The notes beneath the pieces were generated by a model. It was not told the DNA's origin, did no database searches, and saw only the letters and a list, made by a program, of their open reading frames with translations. Shown here piece by piece: positions 12,001-22,215 of a stretch of DNA of 64,000 nucleotides (positions are counted from its first letter, which is position 1; each line of letters begins with the position of its first letter). The position numbers were made by a program, and so were the translations under genes. Source of the stretch: Branchiostoma floridae (taxonomy: Eukaryota > Chordata > Leptocardii > Amphioxiformes > Branchiostomatidae); contig NC_049988.1 of the NCBI RefSeq assembly GCF_000003815.2, forward strand, positions 19,109,598-19,173,597, written 5' to 3'.

Positions 12001-12862
12001 GGGACAAGGCGGAGGAGCTGTTAGACAAACTTGACAACTTTGAAGGTCTGTTGTAATTAAGATCTTATCTATCTCTTATTAAAGTGTTGGGGTCCCACAG
12101 AATGAATGGATGGATGGATTGATGGATCAATGGATGGATGAATGAATGAATGAATGAATGAATGAATGAATTTACTGTGGTTAGGAGGTCTTCATATGGA
12201 CCAATATTTTGCTTGACTCGATATTGTACTTCGGTGTTAGAGATGCCATTTCTTATTGTGGTCCCTAGAATCTTTCGGAAGCATTTCATGTATGTGGTCT
12301 CTTCTTTTCTGCAGTTTTGTTGCTATGGTCCTGTTTTGTTGTTAGACACTATGTTCATGGGAAAGGCACTTAACATCACTTTACTCACCCCACCAAGGTG
12401 TGAAAATGGGTAGTCCGACTTCAGTTTTGGGAGGTAAAGGCAGGGAAGGAGGGGGATGGGCTTGCCTTACAATACTGTGCCCTAGACGCATGTACAGTGG
12501 ACAACAACCCACTGCACCTAGTCTCAAAGAGGCGATGGGACTATGACCTTTTTGTTTGTATTTTTTTTTACATTAACTAATATTCATGACAAAACACATT
12601 CTGATTTCCCTCTTCATCTCCAGATGCAGTGAGGGAGCTTCCCAAAGACATGAGGCCAAGAAGACAAGTACAATTCGACGACATCTTCCAGATTTCTGCC
12701 AAAGAGAAACAAGGACTGGACGAAATGAAGGGAAAAATCAGAGAAATACTGGATGAAAAGTTGGAAGAAGAACAGAAAGAAGAGAAACAGCAGAGGATAC
12801 GAAGACTACAGAAGGAGGCATCGTTCGGGAGAACTGTAGAAAAGACAGCGGATATTGTCTAA
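6025..12862 (+). CDS. GTPBP10: GTP-binding protein 10 (mitochondrial Obg-family GTPase), complete
   Basis: GTPBP10/ObgH2 acts in the matrix on mitochondrial large-subunit ribosome assembly. Ten exons: 6025-6069, 6914-7107, 7888-7979, 8507-8651, 10198-10271, 10472-10524, 10905-11012, 11561-11638, 11922-12045, 12624-12862. All introns are GT-AG and all phases join in frame, giving 383 aa against ~387 in human. Exon 1 encodes a short basic Arg-rich start ([15 protein letters not shown]), a plausible import signal. Residues ~16-158 are the Gly-rich Obg fold ([15 protein letters not shown]). The G domain has G1 GFPNAGKST (159-167), TT at 185-186, G3 DLPG (206-209), G4 NKMD (282-285) and G5 SAK (329-331). 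The C-terminus is a charged helix. The start is chosen because it is the first in-frame ATG and the next exon opens at the conserved core. Donors are all GTAAG/GTGAG-like except exon 9 (GTCTGT). Introns hold a minisatellite, MITEs and a copy of exon 7's end. Confidence 0.96.
6778..6862 (-). mobile_element. tRNA-like SINE head in GTPBP10 intron 1
   Basis: The minus strand reads A-box-like ATGGCTGAGTAAATAGG and B-box-like GTTCAATTCCTGGC about 45 bp apart. The stems are degenerate, so this is a SINE remnant and not a tRNA gene. Confidence 0.5.
8674..8756. repeat. Fragment of the 'TACTGTAAATGCAGAAA' dispersed repeat
   Basis: Begins TACTGTAAATGCAGAAATG followed by TTCGCGGTGGTTT, as in the fuller copies at 13640-14075. 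Confidence 0.7.
8757..8835. repeat. Outlying degenerate units of the 12-bp minisatellite
   Basis: 'tgctaaccatcaatgctgac' and 'gccgaccattg' match the start of the main array at 9311, which implies the 8836-9305 segment was inserted into an older, longer array. Confidence 0.6.
8836..9305 (-). mobile_element. Insertion splitting the minisatellite, probable non-LTR retroelement 3' end
   Basis: On the minus strand the segment ends in a TAAATAAATAAA-type tail (8836-8855 on plus), as retroposons with simple-repeat tails do. No reverse transcriptase is visible, so the class is inferred only from the tail and its insertion into the array. Confidence 0.4.
9306..10050. repeat. 12-bp minisatellite (GCGCCGACCATT)n in GTPBP10 intron 4
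   Basis: About 60 tandem units of a 12-bp motif, variants GCG/GTG CC(G/A) ACCATT, with higher-order variants such as CCGGTGCAGACC and CCAGTAATGACC. Because the unit is a multiple of three and lacks stops in most frames, long artificial ORFs arise on both strands (for example repeats reading APTI, or GAMV on minus). It lies wholly between exons 4 and 5. Confidence 0.97.
10053..10172. mobile_element. Right-end fragment of the CAGGGTTGGACAAGT MITE
   Basis: Matches the right part of the 4501-4819 element and ends TTGTTCAACCCTG. It stops 25 bp before GTPBP10 exon 5, so only the final pyrimidine tract and acceptor separate it from coding sequence. Confidence 0.75.
11149..11245 (+). pseudogene. Duplicated end of GTPBP10 exon 7 with donor
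   Basis: 21 bp at 11149-11169 (AAGCTGCTGCTGTTCATGGTA) are identical to 10994-11014, the end of exon 7 and its GT donor. The following intron phrase 'gtttaagcaag(g/a)agctttcat' is also repeated (11050 and 11213). A ~40-bp inverted copy of that phrase lies between them. Confidence 0.8.
11653..11900. mobile_element. Copy of the CAGGRTTCTA-ended repeat
   Basis: Starts CAGGGTTCTAACGAG followed by TGCATTTTAGC, as at 51682. The right end is not clear. Confidence 0.5.
12098..12174. repeat. GGAT/GAAT microsatellite
   Basis: Tandem GGAT then GAAT units in the last intron of GTPBP10. Confidence 0.9.
12355..12555 (+). mobile_element. SINE body (headless) in GTPBP10 intron 9
   Basis: Shares with 12965-13165 the blocks 'ggaaaggcactta', 'ccaggtgtgaaaatgg'-like, 'gtaaaggcag...gggatgggct' and 'gcgatgggactatgac'. 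The tRNA-like head is missing or degraded. Confidence 0.65.
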
Positions 12863-12884
12863 GACATGGAGAAAGGAAGTCGAA

Positions 12885-13165
12885 GTGTGGCGTAACTACA
12901 GGGTGCTTGGCCCAGAAGCCAGAGGTCCTGGGTTCAAACCCTGTCATGCTAACAACCATGTGCTCTTGGGAAAGGTACTTAAGAGGACTTTCCTCATTCC
13001 ACCCAGGTGTAAAAATGGATACCTGACTTTGGTTGGGGAAGTAAAAGGCAGTGGAAGGAAAGGGATGGGCTCCGCCTTCCAATACTATGCCCTATAAACA
13101 AAGGGCAAAACAGCCTACCATGCATGCCCCTACGGCTTTGAAATGGCTATGGGACTACGACATAA
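12885..13165 (+). mobile_element. tRNA-derived SINE after GTPBP10
   Basis: Head with B-box GGGTTCAAACCCTG preceded by a GTGGCGTAACTACAGGGT A-box-like segment, then the same body as at 12355. It starts only ~23 bp after the GTPBP10 stop, so it probably lies in the 3' UTR. Confidence 0.75.
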
Positions 13166-13460
13166 GAGTTTTTTTTACACAACAAGTTTTTCTCACCTAC
13201 TGACATTTCGATGAAATGAAGCTTCTGACTGGAGTTTTGCTTCTCGCCGCTACATGTAGCCGATGTAGGTGGCGCTTTTGCAGCGATAACACTACGTTTG
13301 GGATAGTGCAGAAAACTTAAATGCATTTACAGTAGTCAGGCACCATTTAATTTTCCACCAGACGGCCGTCACTGACGGACCAAAACTGGATTTGTGTGAT
13401 ATGATTGGACTATGATTCATGATGCTTAAATATGATGTAAAAGAAATACACAAAACACAA

Positions 13461-13466
13461 AATAAA
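13461..13466 (+). terminator. Candidate polyadenylation signal of GTPBP10
   Basis: AATAAA ~600 bp after the stop codon and beyond the SINE. Cleavage site not verifiable. Confidence 0.35.
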
Positions 13467-13637
13467 ACTTACAATTCATTCTTTGTCAATGTCAGTCGAC
13501 ATTAAGCGATCTTTCGGTACTTGGTCTCAACAGCACTTGCATTATCTAATGAGATGGAGTAACCTCTACCAGGCTGCACATGTCACTGGAAAGTACAGTT
13601 GAAGACTTGTAGGTACAGTAGTCGACATGTGTTACCA

Positions 13638-14075
13638 ACTATTGTAAATGCAGAAAAGTTTGCGGTGGTTCTGTTTTTGCGGTGGCAACTTCACCGCAAA
13701 CTTAAAACCACTGCGAACATTTCCGCATTTCCATGGCAGTAAGAGACTACCTTGCATAGTGCTACCGCGAACAATCCTTTTCCCGCTACTGCGAAATTAG
13801 ATCCCTGCGAACTTAAATGCATTTAAAGTAAACTTTTTGCTAGCTTACTCCTCTGGGAATACTGTAAATGCTGAAACGTTTGCGGTGGTTTTATATTCGT
13901 GGCTTTTGCGGTGACCAATTCACCGCAAACTTAAAATCACCATGAACATTTTTCCATTACAGTATGTGGCTACAGTCTATCGTGCTACCACGAAATTGAA
14001 GTCACTGCAAACACTCCATTTTCCCGCTAACGCGAAAGTAAATCCCCGCGAACTTAAATGCATTTAGGGTATTAT
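13638..14075. repeat. Two tandem copies of the 'TTTGCGGTGGTT' inverted-repeat element
   Basis: Copies at about 13640-13832 and 13858-14070. Each begins 'tgtaaatgc(a/t)gaaa', has CGGTGGTT...AACCACCGC-type inverted segments, and ends 'cgaacttaaatgcattta'. Related fragments are at 8674, 57784 and 61073. The symmetrical ends suggest a MITE. Confidence 0.8.
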
Positions 14076-14842
14076 CTGTTTATTTTGGGCAATTTCTGCT
14101 GTTTTGCCATTAAAAGAATGGAGCCTGATAGAGGCTAGAAAGGGGGTATAAGCCACATCATTGCATACCACACCAGGTTTATCTAATATTTAAGTGCAAC
14201 TTGCAGAAGAGTGGAATAATATATGATTAAGTCACAGTCATTTCGATGCGGGGGGGGGGGGGTTATGACGGCTGTCACTTGAAACGTCCGGAAGTAAATA
14301 TCTGAATCTTTTCCAATTGTAGAGACCGAATTGTTTGTAAGTATTGATAAACTGAGTAGCCTCCATAAAACTTTATTTTCCGCAAGTGTCCATTTCTGAT
14401 CCAGGTGCAGATGAAATTAGTATTTTTTTTCAATCTACCAGTCAAAAAATGGAGCAGCTGTGAGCAAACAAAAACTTCAAAGAAAGAAACATTTCTCCAG
14501 TTGGTAATTAGGACAGGGACAGTAATTTTGCTCTGTCGGAAAAAATGCAGAAACAGATCAAAGGTTTGACGACAAAATGCTGAATATTATAAGCTAATTC
14601 CACTCAGGCTGGATAAACACATTCTCCTGTACAAATGACCACATTCTCAGGCCTGCCAGAGTTGGCGCTAACGTCTGGCCCGAGCGGACATCACTGTGGT
14701 ACAGGTACTGTGGTATAGTCTGTACAGGATTGAGGATATTTGTTGGTCTTTAGAGTTTGGGTGATAGTCGTTCTGGTGGTGGCTATTGAGGAACAGATTT
14801 CGTGAATACCATCGGACCATTTGAGAATCGAGTATTTTCACT
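14076..14842 (+). promoter_or_regulatory. Upstream region of the LRR receptor gene
   Basis: No coding sequence. A G-run lies at about 14250-14262. No confident TATA box; the 5' UTR boundary cannot be seen. Confidence 0.3.
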
Positions 14843-17800
14843 ATGGCTGTAAAATGGGTGGCGAGGTTCTATCTAGTGTTGGTTGTAGTACGTTTGGTAG
14901 TGCCGTGTGTAGAGGCAGGGGACTGGCAACACTGTCAGAATGTATCACCGCTGAGATGTAGTGTTGGGGACAGCCGTAATGGTGGATCAAAGTACCGGTA
15001 TGACATTGCCGGCTATGAGTCCAGGTGGAACAGAGACCAGTATGTTTATGGTTACGGAGGGCCTTTTAAGTACAACCGCATGTACCCATCCTTCAAGTCC
15101 TGTTACGACTGTGCAAATAACGGAAGTGTGTCAGGTAGCTCTGTCACTGGTGAAGTCCAGAGCGTCACTTTAAGTCCCTCCCAACAGGACGTCACCTTAC
15201 TTGTCATAGCCGATAACAACGTTGACACAATGACTACAGATGACGCCACTGCTATCTCAAAGATGCCATGCGGTAGAGACTGTAGTCTATGGCTGGTAAA
15301 CTGTAACATAACGACCATAGAGGCAGGGGCTCTTGCTAAGCTTCCACAGGTGGAGACCCTGGTCATCTGGCAGAGCAACCTTCAGACCCTGAGAAGCGGC
15401 ACGTTTGAGGGGATGGAGGGCCTCAAGACCCTGCTGCTGTTGGGCAACAACATAACCTGTCTGGAGGTAAGATTTTAGCACGAACCTAATGCGTAAAAGA
15501 TCTTCTTGGATCTCGAGCTACAGTATACTGATAAAGTATCTTTACTTTTTGTTTGTAGTATGTATATTTTGCATGTTTATAGTCCTTTGGTCTTATGCTG
15601 CATGTATATAAACTGCAATGTAATCTATCTAATTAATTATTATATTTCAGCCATACCATATATGGTATGGTGAAATATATTGTATTTGTAATGTTTCTTT
15701 CTCCTGTCAAATCTTCAAATCGATTCATCTCCGTCGTTCCGGGACCGAATGACCTGAAATTTGGCACAAGGGTAGAGTAGGTCAATACCGAGGTGCTTTT
15801 TCTCATTTTTTACATATCTGCCTCTAAAATGATTTTATTGAAGTTTAAAGGTCACGTTTTGACCAAAACGGTATATTTTGGCCCCCTGTACCCTTGAATT
15901 ACAATGGAATGACCTGAAATTTGGTGTAGATAGGCATTATATAGTTGGTAAAATGATCCAAGTAAAATTTTTGGCATAAAACAATCTCAAATTGTTAATT
16001 TCTGCACTTTTCTGAGGGTAAATTGGTTTTCTTTCGGCCTTCTCCCGTGAACTCCCGTGACCCCAGAGCCCACACGTGCCAGGTGCCAGCGGTCTGGGGA
16101 GAGTGAGAGTTAATTACTTTATGGACGCCAGCCAATCAGCGACGAGAAAGGCGAATGCTAGTTAATATTCATAAGCGGGGCCTTGCAATCCAGTATATAC
16201 ACAAACAGATGCATATTACAGCCTTACAGGGCCACACAGTGGCCATATGTTACCCTGTGCCCGGTTTGAAATTGTAGTTTGCGAGGATTTGGAGTTCAGA
16301 CAGGGTCATTTGAGCGGCAGCGGACGGTACGCGTGCATTGAACGTTAGAATACAAGTCTGTGTTGATGAATTTACCAACATTTCGCATGGCACTATCAAT
16401 CATTTTCGCCAGATTTGACTTTGGAGGTTAGTTGAGACAATCGAGAAAATGTTACTTGGCAGAAAACAGTTTGCGTTTAGTTCTGATCTATGATGACACG
16501 TAAGTTTGACAGTGGCGAGAATGCATGTATTTTTTCCCGAACAAATGTAGGTACTTCTAGTGTTGTTGTTCTTTTTTTACGTAAACTTTGTACATTCAAA
16601 TTGTAAGTAACTTTAAACTGCCAGAGTTTGAGCCCAATAAAAGACTCTTAGTACCAGAGTATCACCACTGACCTCCGAAAAGAAACCCCCGAACAAGGTA
16701 GAAACTCCTATCCTCCAGGTCTCGCACGCTACGAGCAGGAAATTATAACACTCAGACAAGATTACGTCCGATGGCTGATTGCATACAAAGTAAAACAATT
16801 TAACAGTGGTATGCAGGGCATATACTTAACAAAGAATTCGAAGGAAAAAGAAATATATAGATAAAGCCAAATCAACTTGTTGGTCCTGAGATTTTTCAGA
16901 AAAGAAATGAAGCGACAGGGTGGTAAAATTCTTGGAAAAATTCGAGACGTCTCCGTTTATGTAATGGCTCATACAAAACAAGAAGAAGATTGAAGTTTTT
17001 AGCTTGAAAAAAACAACACTCCTACTACACAGTACCTGTACCTGCTTGTCAATTATTAAAACGTATGCCCTACTTGATTAAAAAAAGTTCACTGCAATAA
17101 TAAATGTACCTACATCACAAAGAGATTATGGCGGTACTTAGACCTAGTTATCGAAGTGGAAATTGTTGAATGGCGTCATGTAATTTCATGATGAAAATAT
17201 TCTGAATGGAAGATGCGCTTTTTTTCACTCTCGGAAAAATAGGAGCTGCCGCAATTCTAAAAACCAATCAGTTATGCATAGGCGCTCCTGTGGAATATTA
17301 TATTCTTCCATATGGGCCCGGGGCATATTGGGCAAGCTCTGTTTTGACCTGGAATCAATTCACAACATTAGTTCTCTTTTGGGGATAACTTACAGTTAAT
17401 TTTTGCGCAGGGGTGACTTGGAACAGTCCAATGTTGCGTGGGAATGGGTATGGCTGAAATATGCTGTATTTGCACCCAAGCAAATGTCGGCCTTTCTAGT
17501 TATAATAGCATTCCACATCCGCATATTGTCTAGCTTGTCAAAGGCCGAGTGTTCTCAGTCTATCAACAGTCGGGTTTTCTCCAACATAGTTCTCTCATAA
17601 ATAGTCTAAAACTCGACATTTACATTATAGGCAGGTGCCTTTGACGGCTTACCGCTGCTGCTGTCCCTCTATCTCGTGGACAACCAGATCCTGACGATGG
17701 CACCCGGCATGCTGCGTGGACTACAGCTGGACTGGCTGGACGTAAGTGCAAATTCTATCTGGTACATAGCGCCTGGGGTACTGCAGGGAACGCGGTCTGT

Positions 17801-19604
17801 ACGAAATGTCTATATCGTTAAGAACAAGCTTCAGTCAGTCAGCGTTGACATGTTTGCTGAGCTTGCAAACATGCAAAGCTTGTCCTTGCAGTACAATGAA
17901 ATCTCTTGGATTGCAGATGGCGCGTTCCACTCGAACAAGCGACTGGGTGTTCTAGACTTGGCGTGCAACAAGCTTACTTTTCTGTCAGGGCTTTGGTTCA
18001 AATCAGCAGATATATTCAAACTGAATCTGAAGGGAAATGCTATAGCCGCTGCGTATCCGGGGAGGGGAGAGTTGAGGTGGGATGTTCTATTGCTGGACAA
18101 TCCCCTGCGCTGTACGTGTGCGAACATTGGGCTGTATGAACAGTTGTGGAAGCGCTGGAAAGCGTCAAGGAGGCGTCCTAGGCACTCAGAAATATCCTTA
18201 CCAACAGTGTGTCCCGCTTCGTCCCTGATGGAATGGCCTCCTGTACAGGTGAATGTCAGCTCCCTTCCCTGCCCGGCACCGTTTGTGGAGATTGTAAGCG
18301 TAGAGCAAAATCACGAGTCCCGAGAATACAAAGTTGTTGGTAACGTGTACTGGGAGGACCTGCCCCAAGTGTCCTGGGTCTTTGCCAATGGGTCAGAACA
18401 CTCGATGGACATAATGTACAACACAAACACGACGACACACGCTAGTCTGGCAATAGGCAACCTAACTGTGAGAGTGGGGACCTACATAAGGGCTAAGGGG
18501 TGGGTGAAATGTAGGAAAGAAAGAAACCCGAGCGAAAATCGGGGGTCCAGGAAACAAGAAAAATGTTCTAACTACATGGGGAAGTCAAGCTTCTCTCTTT
18601 GGCTCAGCACCGCCAGTAACTTCTCTTTCTGGAACCTCAGCTGTTCGGCGATCTCAGGAGCCGGTTCTTATACTGCACACTTCGACGGGGGGGAGGGCTT
18701 ACACTTCTCACAACCTTTCACTACACTACAGTTACTGACACAACCCGCAAACCACACACGACCAGCAACAGCCGACACACAGCCTCTGTCTACACCCATG
18801 TCCTACATTGTCTTGCTTCCGGGCAACCATAGCCAAACGTACGTTTCCGAGTCTACATGGCTGATTGTGCTGGCTTCTTTGGCCGCTGTTTTGATGATAC
18901 TCACGAGGGTAGCATGGGAGTATACCACTGGGGTCAAATGGGCAGCAGGGCTAGAGAACAAGTCAGCAGCAGAACAGGCAATAGAGCCCCGAGAAGGCGT
19001 GGCACGATTGCCTTCTGGGTCGAGCGCGATCGTCCCTTATGCCGTAGTCTACGACAATGCAGGTGCAAACAGTGGCGACCCAGATGACCAGATTGCCCCG
19101 TACGCCATAACGTACGATGTCGAAGACGATGAGATCACACCGTACGCTGAAGGTCACCTCCGCGATCACGACAGCTTGTGCGAGTCAGACGCTTCTGACT
19201 CTTCGGAAGCTGTCCCGTACGGTGTGAGTAAGCTGTGCGACAAGTATGTCAGTGGTGACCGTACAGAAACCCGAGATAGCACGCCTGGTACCTATAGAAG
19301 CGACAACGCGGCTAGTGGGGGCCCCGTTTCCAAAATGTATGGCAAAGATGAACTGAAGGAAACTATTCTAGATGATTCCGTGTCGGTTAGGGTCCTCACT
19401 GATCAGGGAAGCCCTTTCCCTCTGCCAAACTCCGACCGTAGCGAAGCGACTTGCTCCGCGGCCTCTTCGCTACCAGAGGCCGCCGCGGATGGTCCTCACG
19501 CCACTACCCCGAAAGGGACCGAAACACCCGGGCCCGAGGAGTCCGTTATGGACGACTCAGGAAGCAAGCAGGGCGGTTCTGTATCTGTATCTGTATCTAT
19601 ATAG
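14843..19604 (+). CDS. Leucine-rich-repeat type I membrane protein, complete
   Basis: Two exons, 14843-15466 and 17631-19604, joined at phase 0 (CTGGAG|GTAAGA ... TTATAG|GCAGGT), give 865 aa. Residues 1-25 are a signal peptide ending ...CVEA. A Cys-bearing N-terminal region (26-100) leads into LRRs of the xxLxxLxLxxN type (roughly 105-360), capped by an LRRCT module beginning DNPLRCTC (~365). A second extracellular region with many N-glycosylation sites follows, then one membrane span (~616-638, WLIVLASLAAVLMILTRVAW). The ~225-residue tail repeats acidic PYA-type motifs: VPYAVVYD, APYAITYD, TPYAEG, VPYGVS (~676-736). Such LRR-TM proteins with repeated PYA tyrosine motifs form a large family in amphioxus; the role is presumably recognition or adhesion with tail-based signalling, but no ligand can be inferred. 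No TIR, Ig or kinase domain is present. The intron splits the LRR array. The last codons fall in a dispersed repeat. Confidence 0.9.
15641..15679. repeat. Short palindrome in the LRR gene intron
   Basis: TATATTTCAGCCATACCATA is followed by its near-perfect reverse complement ending TGGTATGGTGAAATATA. It opens a stretch (15690-16060) with two copies of GAATGACCTGAAATTTGG that looks like an old dispersed repeat. Confidence 0.7.
16061..17630 (+). other. Rest of LRR gene intron
   Basis: No exon recognised. At 16131-16210 there is a CCAATCAGCG box, a GC-rich patch and AGTATATACA about 60 bp later, which could be a promoter-like cluster, but nothing downstream is clearly a first exon. Confidence 0.3.
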
Positions 19605-19646
19605 CCGGTATAACCGCCATTCGGCGTAACACACGGCGTAACACAC
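19575..19646 (-). repeat. Dispersed repeat covering the end of the LRR ORF
   Basis: TCTGTA hexamers followed by a TATATAGCCGGTATAACCGCC segment and GGCGTAACACACC. The reverse complement of the same sequence is at 35936-35985. The TAG stop of the LRR gene (19602-19604) lies in the TATATAG of this repeat. Confidence 0.8.
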
Positions 19647-20249
19647 CAGGTTCGGTTGTTACCGCGGTTAACGGGGATGAACGAAGGAAGTCTGTTTCCG
19701 ACGAAATGGTTTCTGTGGCCGAATAGTCGCAGCCGCTGTTTTGCGCCAGAATTCTTCAATACTTTGTGTAATGTATCGTTATTACGGTAGCGATTGTAGC
19801 AGTTTTACTTCAAGTTCATGTGGTAAACTGTGGCAATATTTAGCACGTGGTAGTTTTTTTCTTTACGTGTACGTAGGTTCTATTATAGAAATGGTAGTAG
19901 CTTTTATTTCAAGTTGTTAAGTGTTGTAGCAATGATAGTGGTAGTTCACTTCTTGCAATATCTATTGGCAGTTGCAGTATTGAAGTCTTTAAAACTCTTC
20001 TTTCTGACATATTTTGATCCTTGCCATAAAAGGCACCCAAAAAGTGCCGCTACCAAAACCGAAACATGAATAGATACCCTTTCGTTATCAGAGAAGAAGT
20101 AAATTATTCCTGGAAATCTTTCCAAGCTTTTCACACTAAACGACCAACAAAAACATCTTCGTATATATATATACTTGAGTCGTCCAATCTGTTTATCTAC
20201 GAAAATGTTGGACAATTCATCTCCCATTGCATACGGAAAGTCAAACCCC
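19647..20249. other. LRR gene 3' flank
   Basis: Probable 3' UTR and flank; no AATAAA was seen near the stop and no further gene. Confidence 0.3.
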
Positions 20250-20352
20250 TCGTTCGTTCATTGATTCATTGATTCATTCGTTCATCGATTCATTGATTCA
20301 TTCATTCATTCACTCACTCACTTGCTCACTCACTCATTCATTCATTCATTCA
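20250..20352. repeat. (ATTC)n-type microsatellite
   Basis: Interrupted TTCATTGA, TTCATTCA and CACTCACT units. Confidence 0.9.
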
Positions 20353-21160
20353 AATTGTTTAAGCAGAAATAGGTTTCTTTTTTAACTTATCTATTTCATT
20401 TTCATTCTTTGTTTGTTTAAGTATTCAATTCTGCATATCACTGTTTTACTTTGCAACTAGCCTTCGGGCGTGATCTTTCAGTGAAGTTATTATCACAGCG
20501 TATGGGTACAATGCCTCTGCAGGATGACAACTTTGACAATTTGCCACCAGTTTGCTACATCATACATGTACAACTTTCGATAATTGACGAAACTTGTTTA
20601 GGTACCTTGTCCGCACCTGTACCTAAACCACTTGTACCTGTGTGCAAAAAGTCTTTAAAAAGGTACGCAGCCATATGCCGCACTGATAAAATTCACCCTT
20701 ACCACTCGAAGTTTTCATTTTCCGTAAAAGAAACAACTTCCTTTTTTTCAAAACTATATGTTAGAAGCCCGGTCTAGCAATCAAAAGATGAAAGGCGAGC
20801 AAAACCGGTATGTAGATGTCTCCATTTCGCAATGTTTACAAATGAGCTTTTTCTCTTCAGTTGGATGATTTTTGGATATCAATGAAATCGCCGCGTTGTT
20901 TTGGTATTACCATGGTGATTAAGAATGTTGCCCTGCGTCATCAGCGATAGGAATTTATTTACAAATTACAGCGGTTCTCGTATCTCAGTTCTCTTCCGTT
21001 TTTTTTTTTTTTTTTGTAATGCTCTTTTTTTTTTGGATCCTACTGGGACTTTCAGGTTCGAACAACAATGCATTCAACCCTGATGTACCTGTGAATCCGA
21101 TTTGTATTAAACTATAGCTGGCATTAGTATCAATATAAGCACACAACTAGCAGCGATTCC
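20353..21160. other. Intergenic, nothing recognised
   Basis: A 108-codon open frame at 20451-20777 lacks recognisable domains and splice context. A T-run is at about 20999-21016. Confidence 0.3.
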
Positions 21161-21164
21161 CAAA

Positions 21165-22215
21165 TGATCATTCTTTCAAAATCACACAACTTAGGGGTTT
21201 CAAGGAAAAACATTATGCTGTTCCTAACAAATCCTTCAAAGTTTATTGCAGAAAAATCCATAATCCAGCATACCAGTGCAAAGAAAAGTTATATGTCAAT
21301 GATAAAGTGACCTAAGGGCTTTCTTGTTTTGGCAGAGGAAAAAAGCAATGAAAATTCAGGGATCTTGAATATTCATGAAGAAATGCAGTAAAGAAAGGGG
21401 ACTTGTCTAAACCACCGTGTTACTTTAACATAAAGACATTTGGGGGTGTTCTGAAATTATTAGATTAGTCTTATATCGGAATAATCGAAACTTATGACAA
21501 GCTTATTTAACGATTACAGCCAAAAAAAATGAAAGCTTGTCATTTCAACATGTTTTATGAAAAATTGATGCTTTGCCGATAAAATCCATCGGAATTCACA
21601 GTAGAAAAAGTTTGCGAAATCAAATAGGCGAGTACCGTGAATAAAATATGACATATTTACAGCATTTAACTGATAAAGATAGCCTAGGGGGTTTCTTACA
21701 ATAACATGTCTTGGCAGATCGAGGAAAGAAATCAATGAAAATTCATAGGTCTAAAATTCATAGCCTTGAATATTCATGATGAAATACAGTAAAGAAAATG
21801 GGCTTGTGTAAACCACTATTTGCTGTCCTTTAAAGTAAACAAAAATTGAGGGAATGTGCTAAAATGTTTAGGTTAGTCTGACATCTTTTGACATTAGCTA
21901 ATTCAATGTATACAATGTACTACCAAAATATGAAAGGTTGTCATTTCCAAATCGAACAACTTGGAGATTTTTAGGAAAAATTGATACTAGTTCTGAACGA
22001 ACACAAAAAGTTTGCACAATAAAGCAATCAATTCCAATGAAATATGGCACATGCACTACATTTAACTGATAAAAATGGTTCAGGGCTTTCTTGAATAAAA
22101 TGGCTTCGTGGAGGGAAAACAATGAAAATTCATAGGGCTTGAATACACATTATGAAATACAACTGTTAAGAAACAGGAGGAGGTAAAGTGTATACCATTG
22201 ATTCTTTACCACAGG
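21165..22215. repeat. Three diverged tandem copies of a ~400-bp unit
   Basis: Copies run about 21165-21525, 21528-21925 and 21928-22215. Each has, in order, 'tgtcattt(c)'-like start, 'gatat/gacatat' block, 'atttaactgataaa', 'ggctttctt', 'caatgaaaattca', 'cttgaatattcat', 'gaaatacagtaaag' and a 'gttagtct' end. Divergence is considerable, so the triplication is old. Confidence 0.8.
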
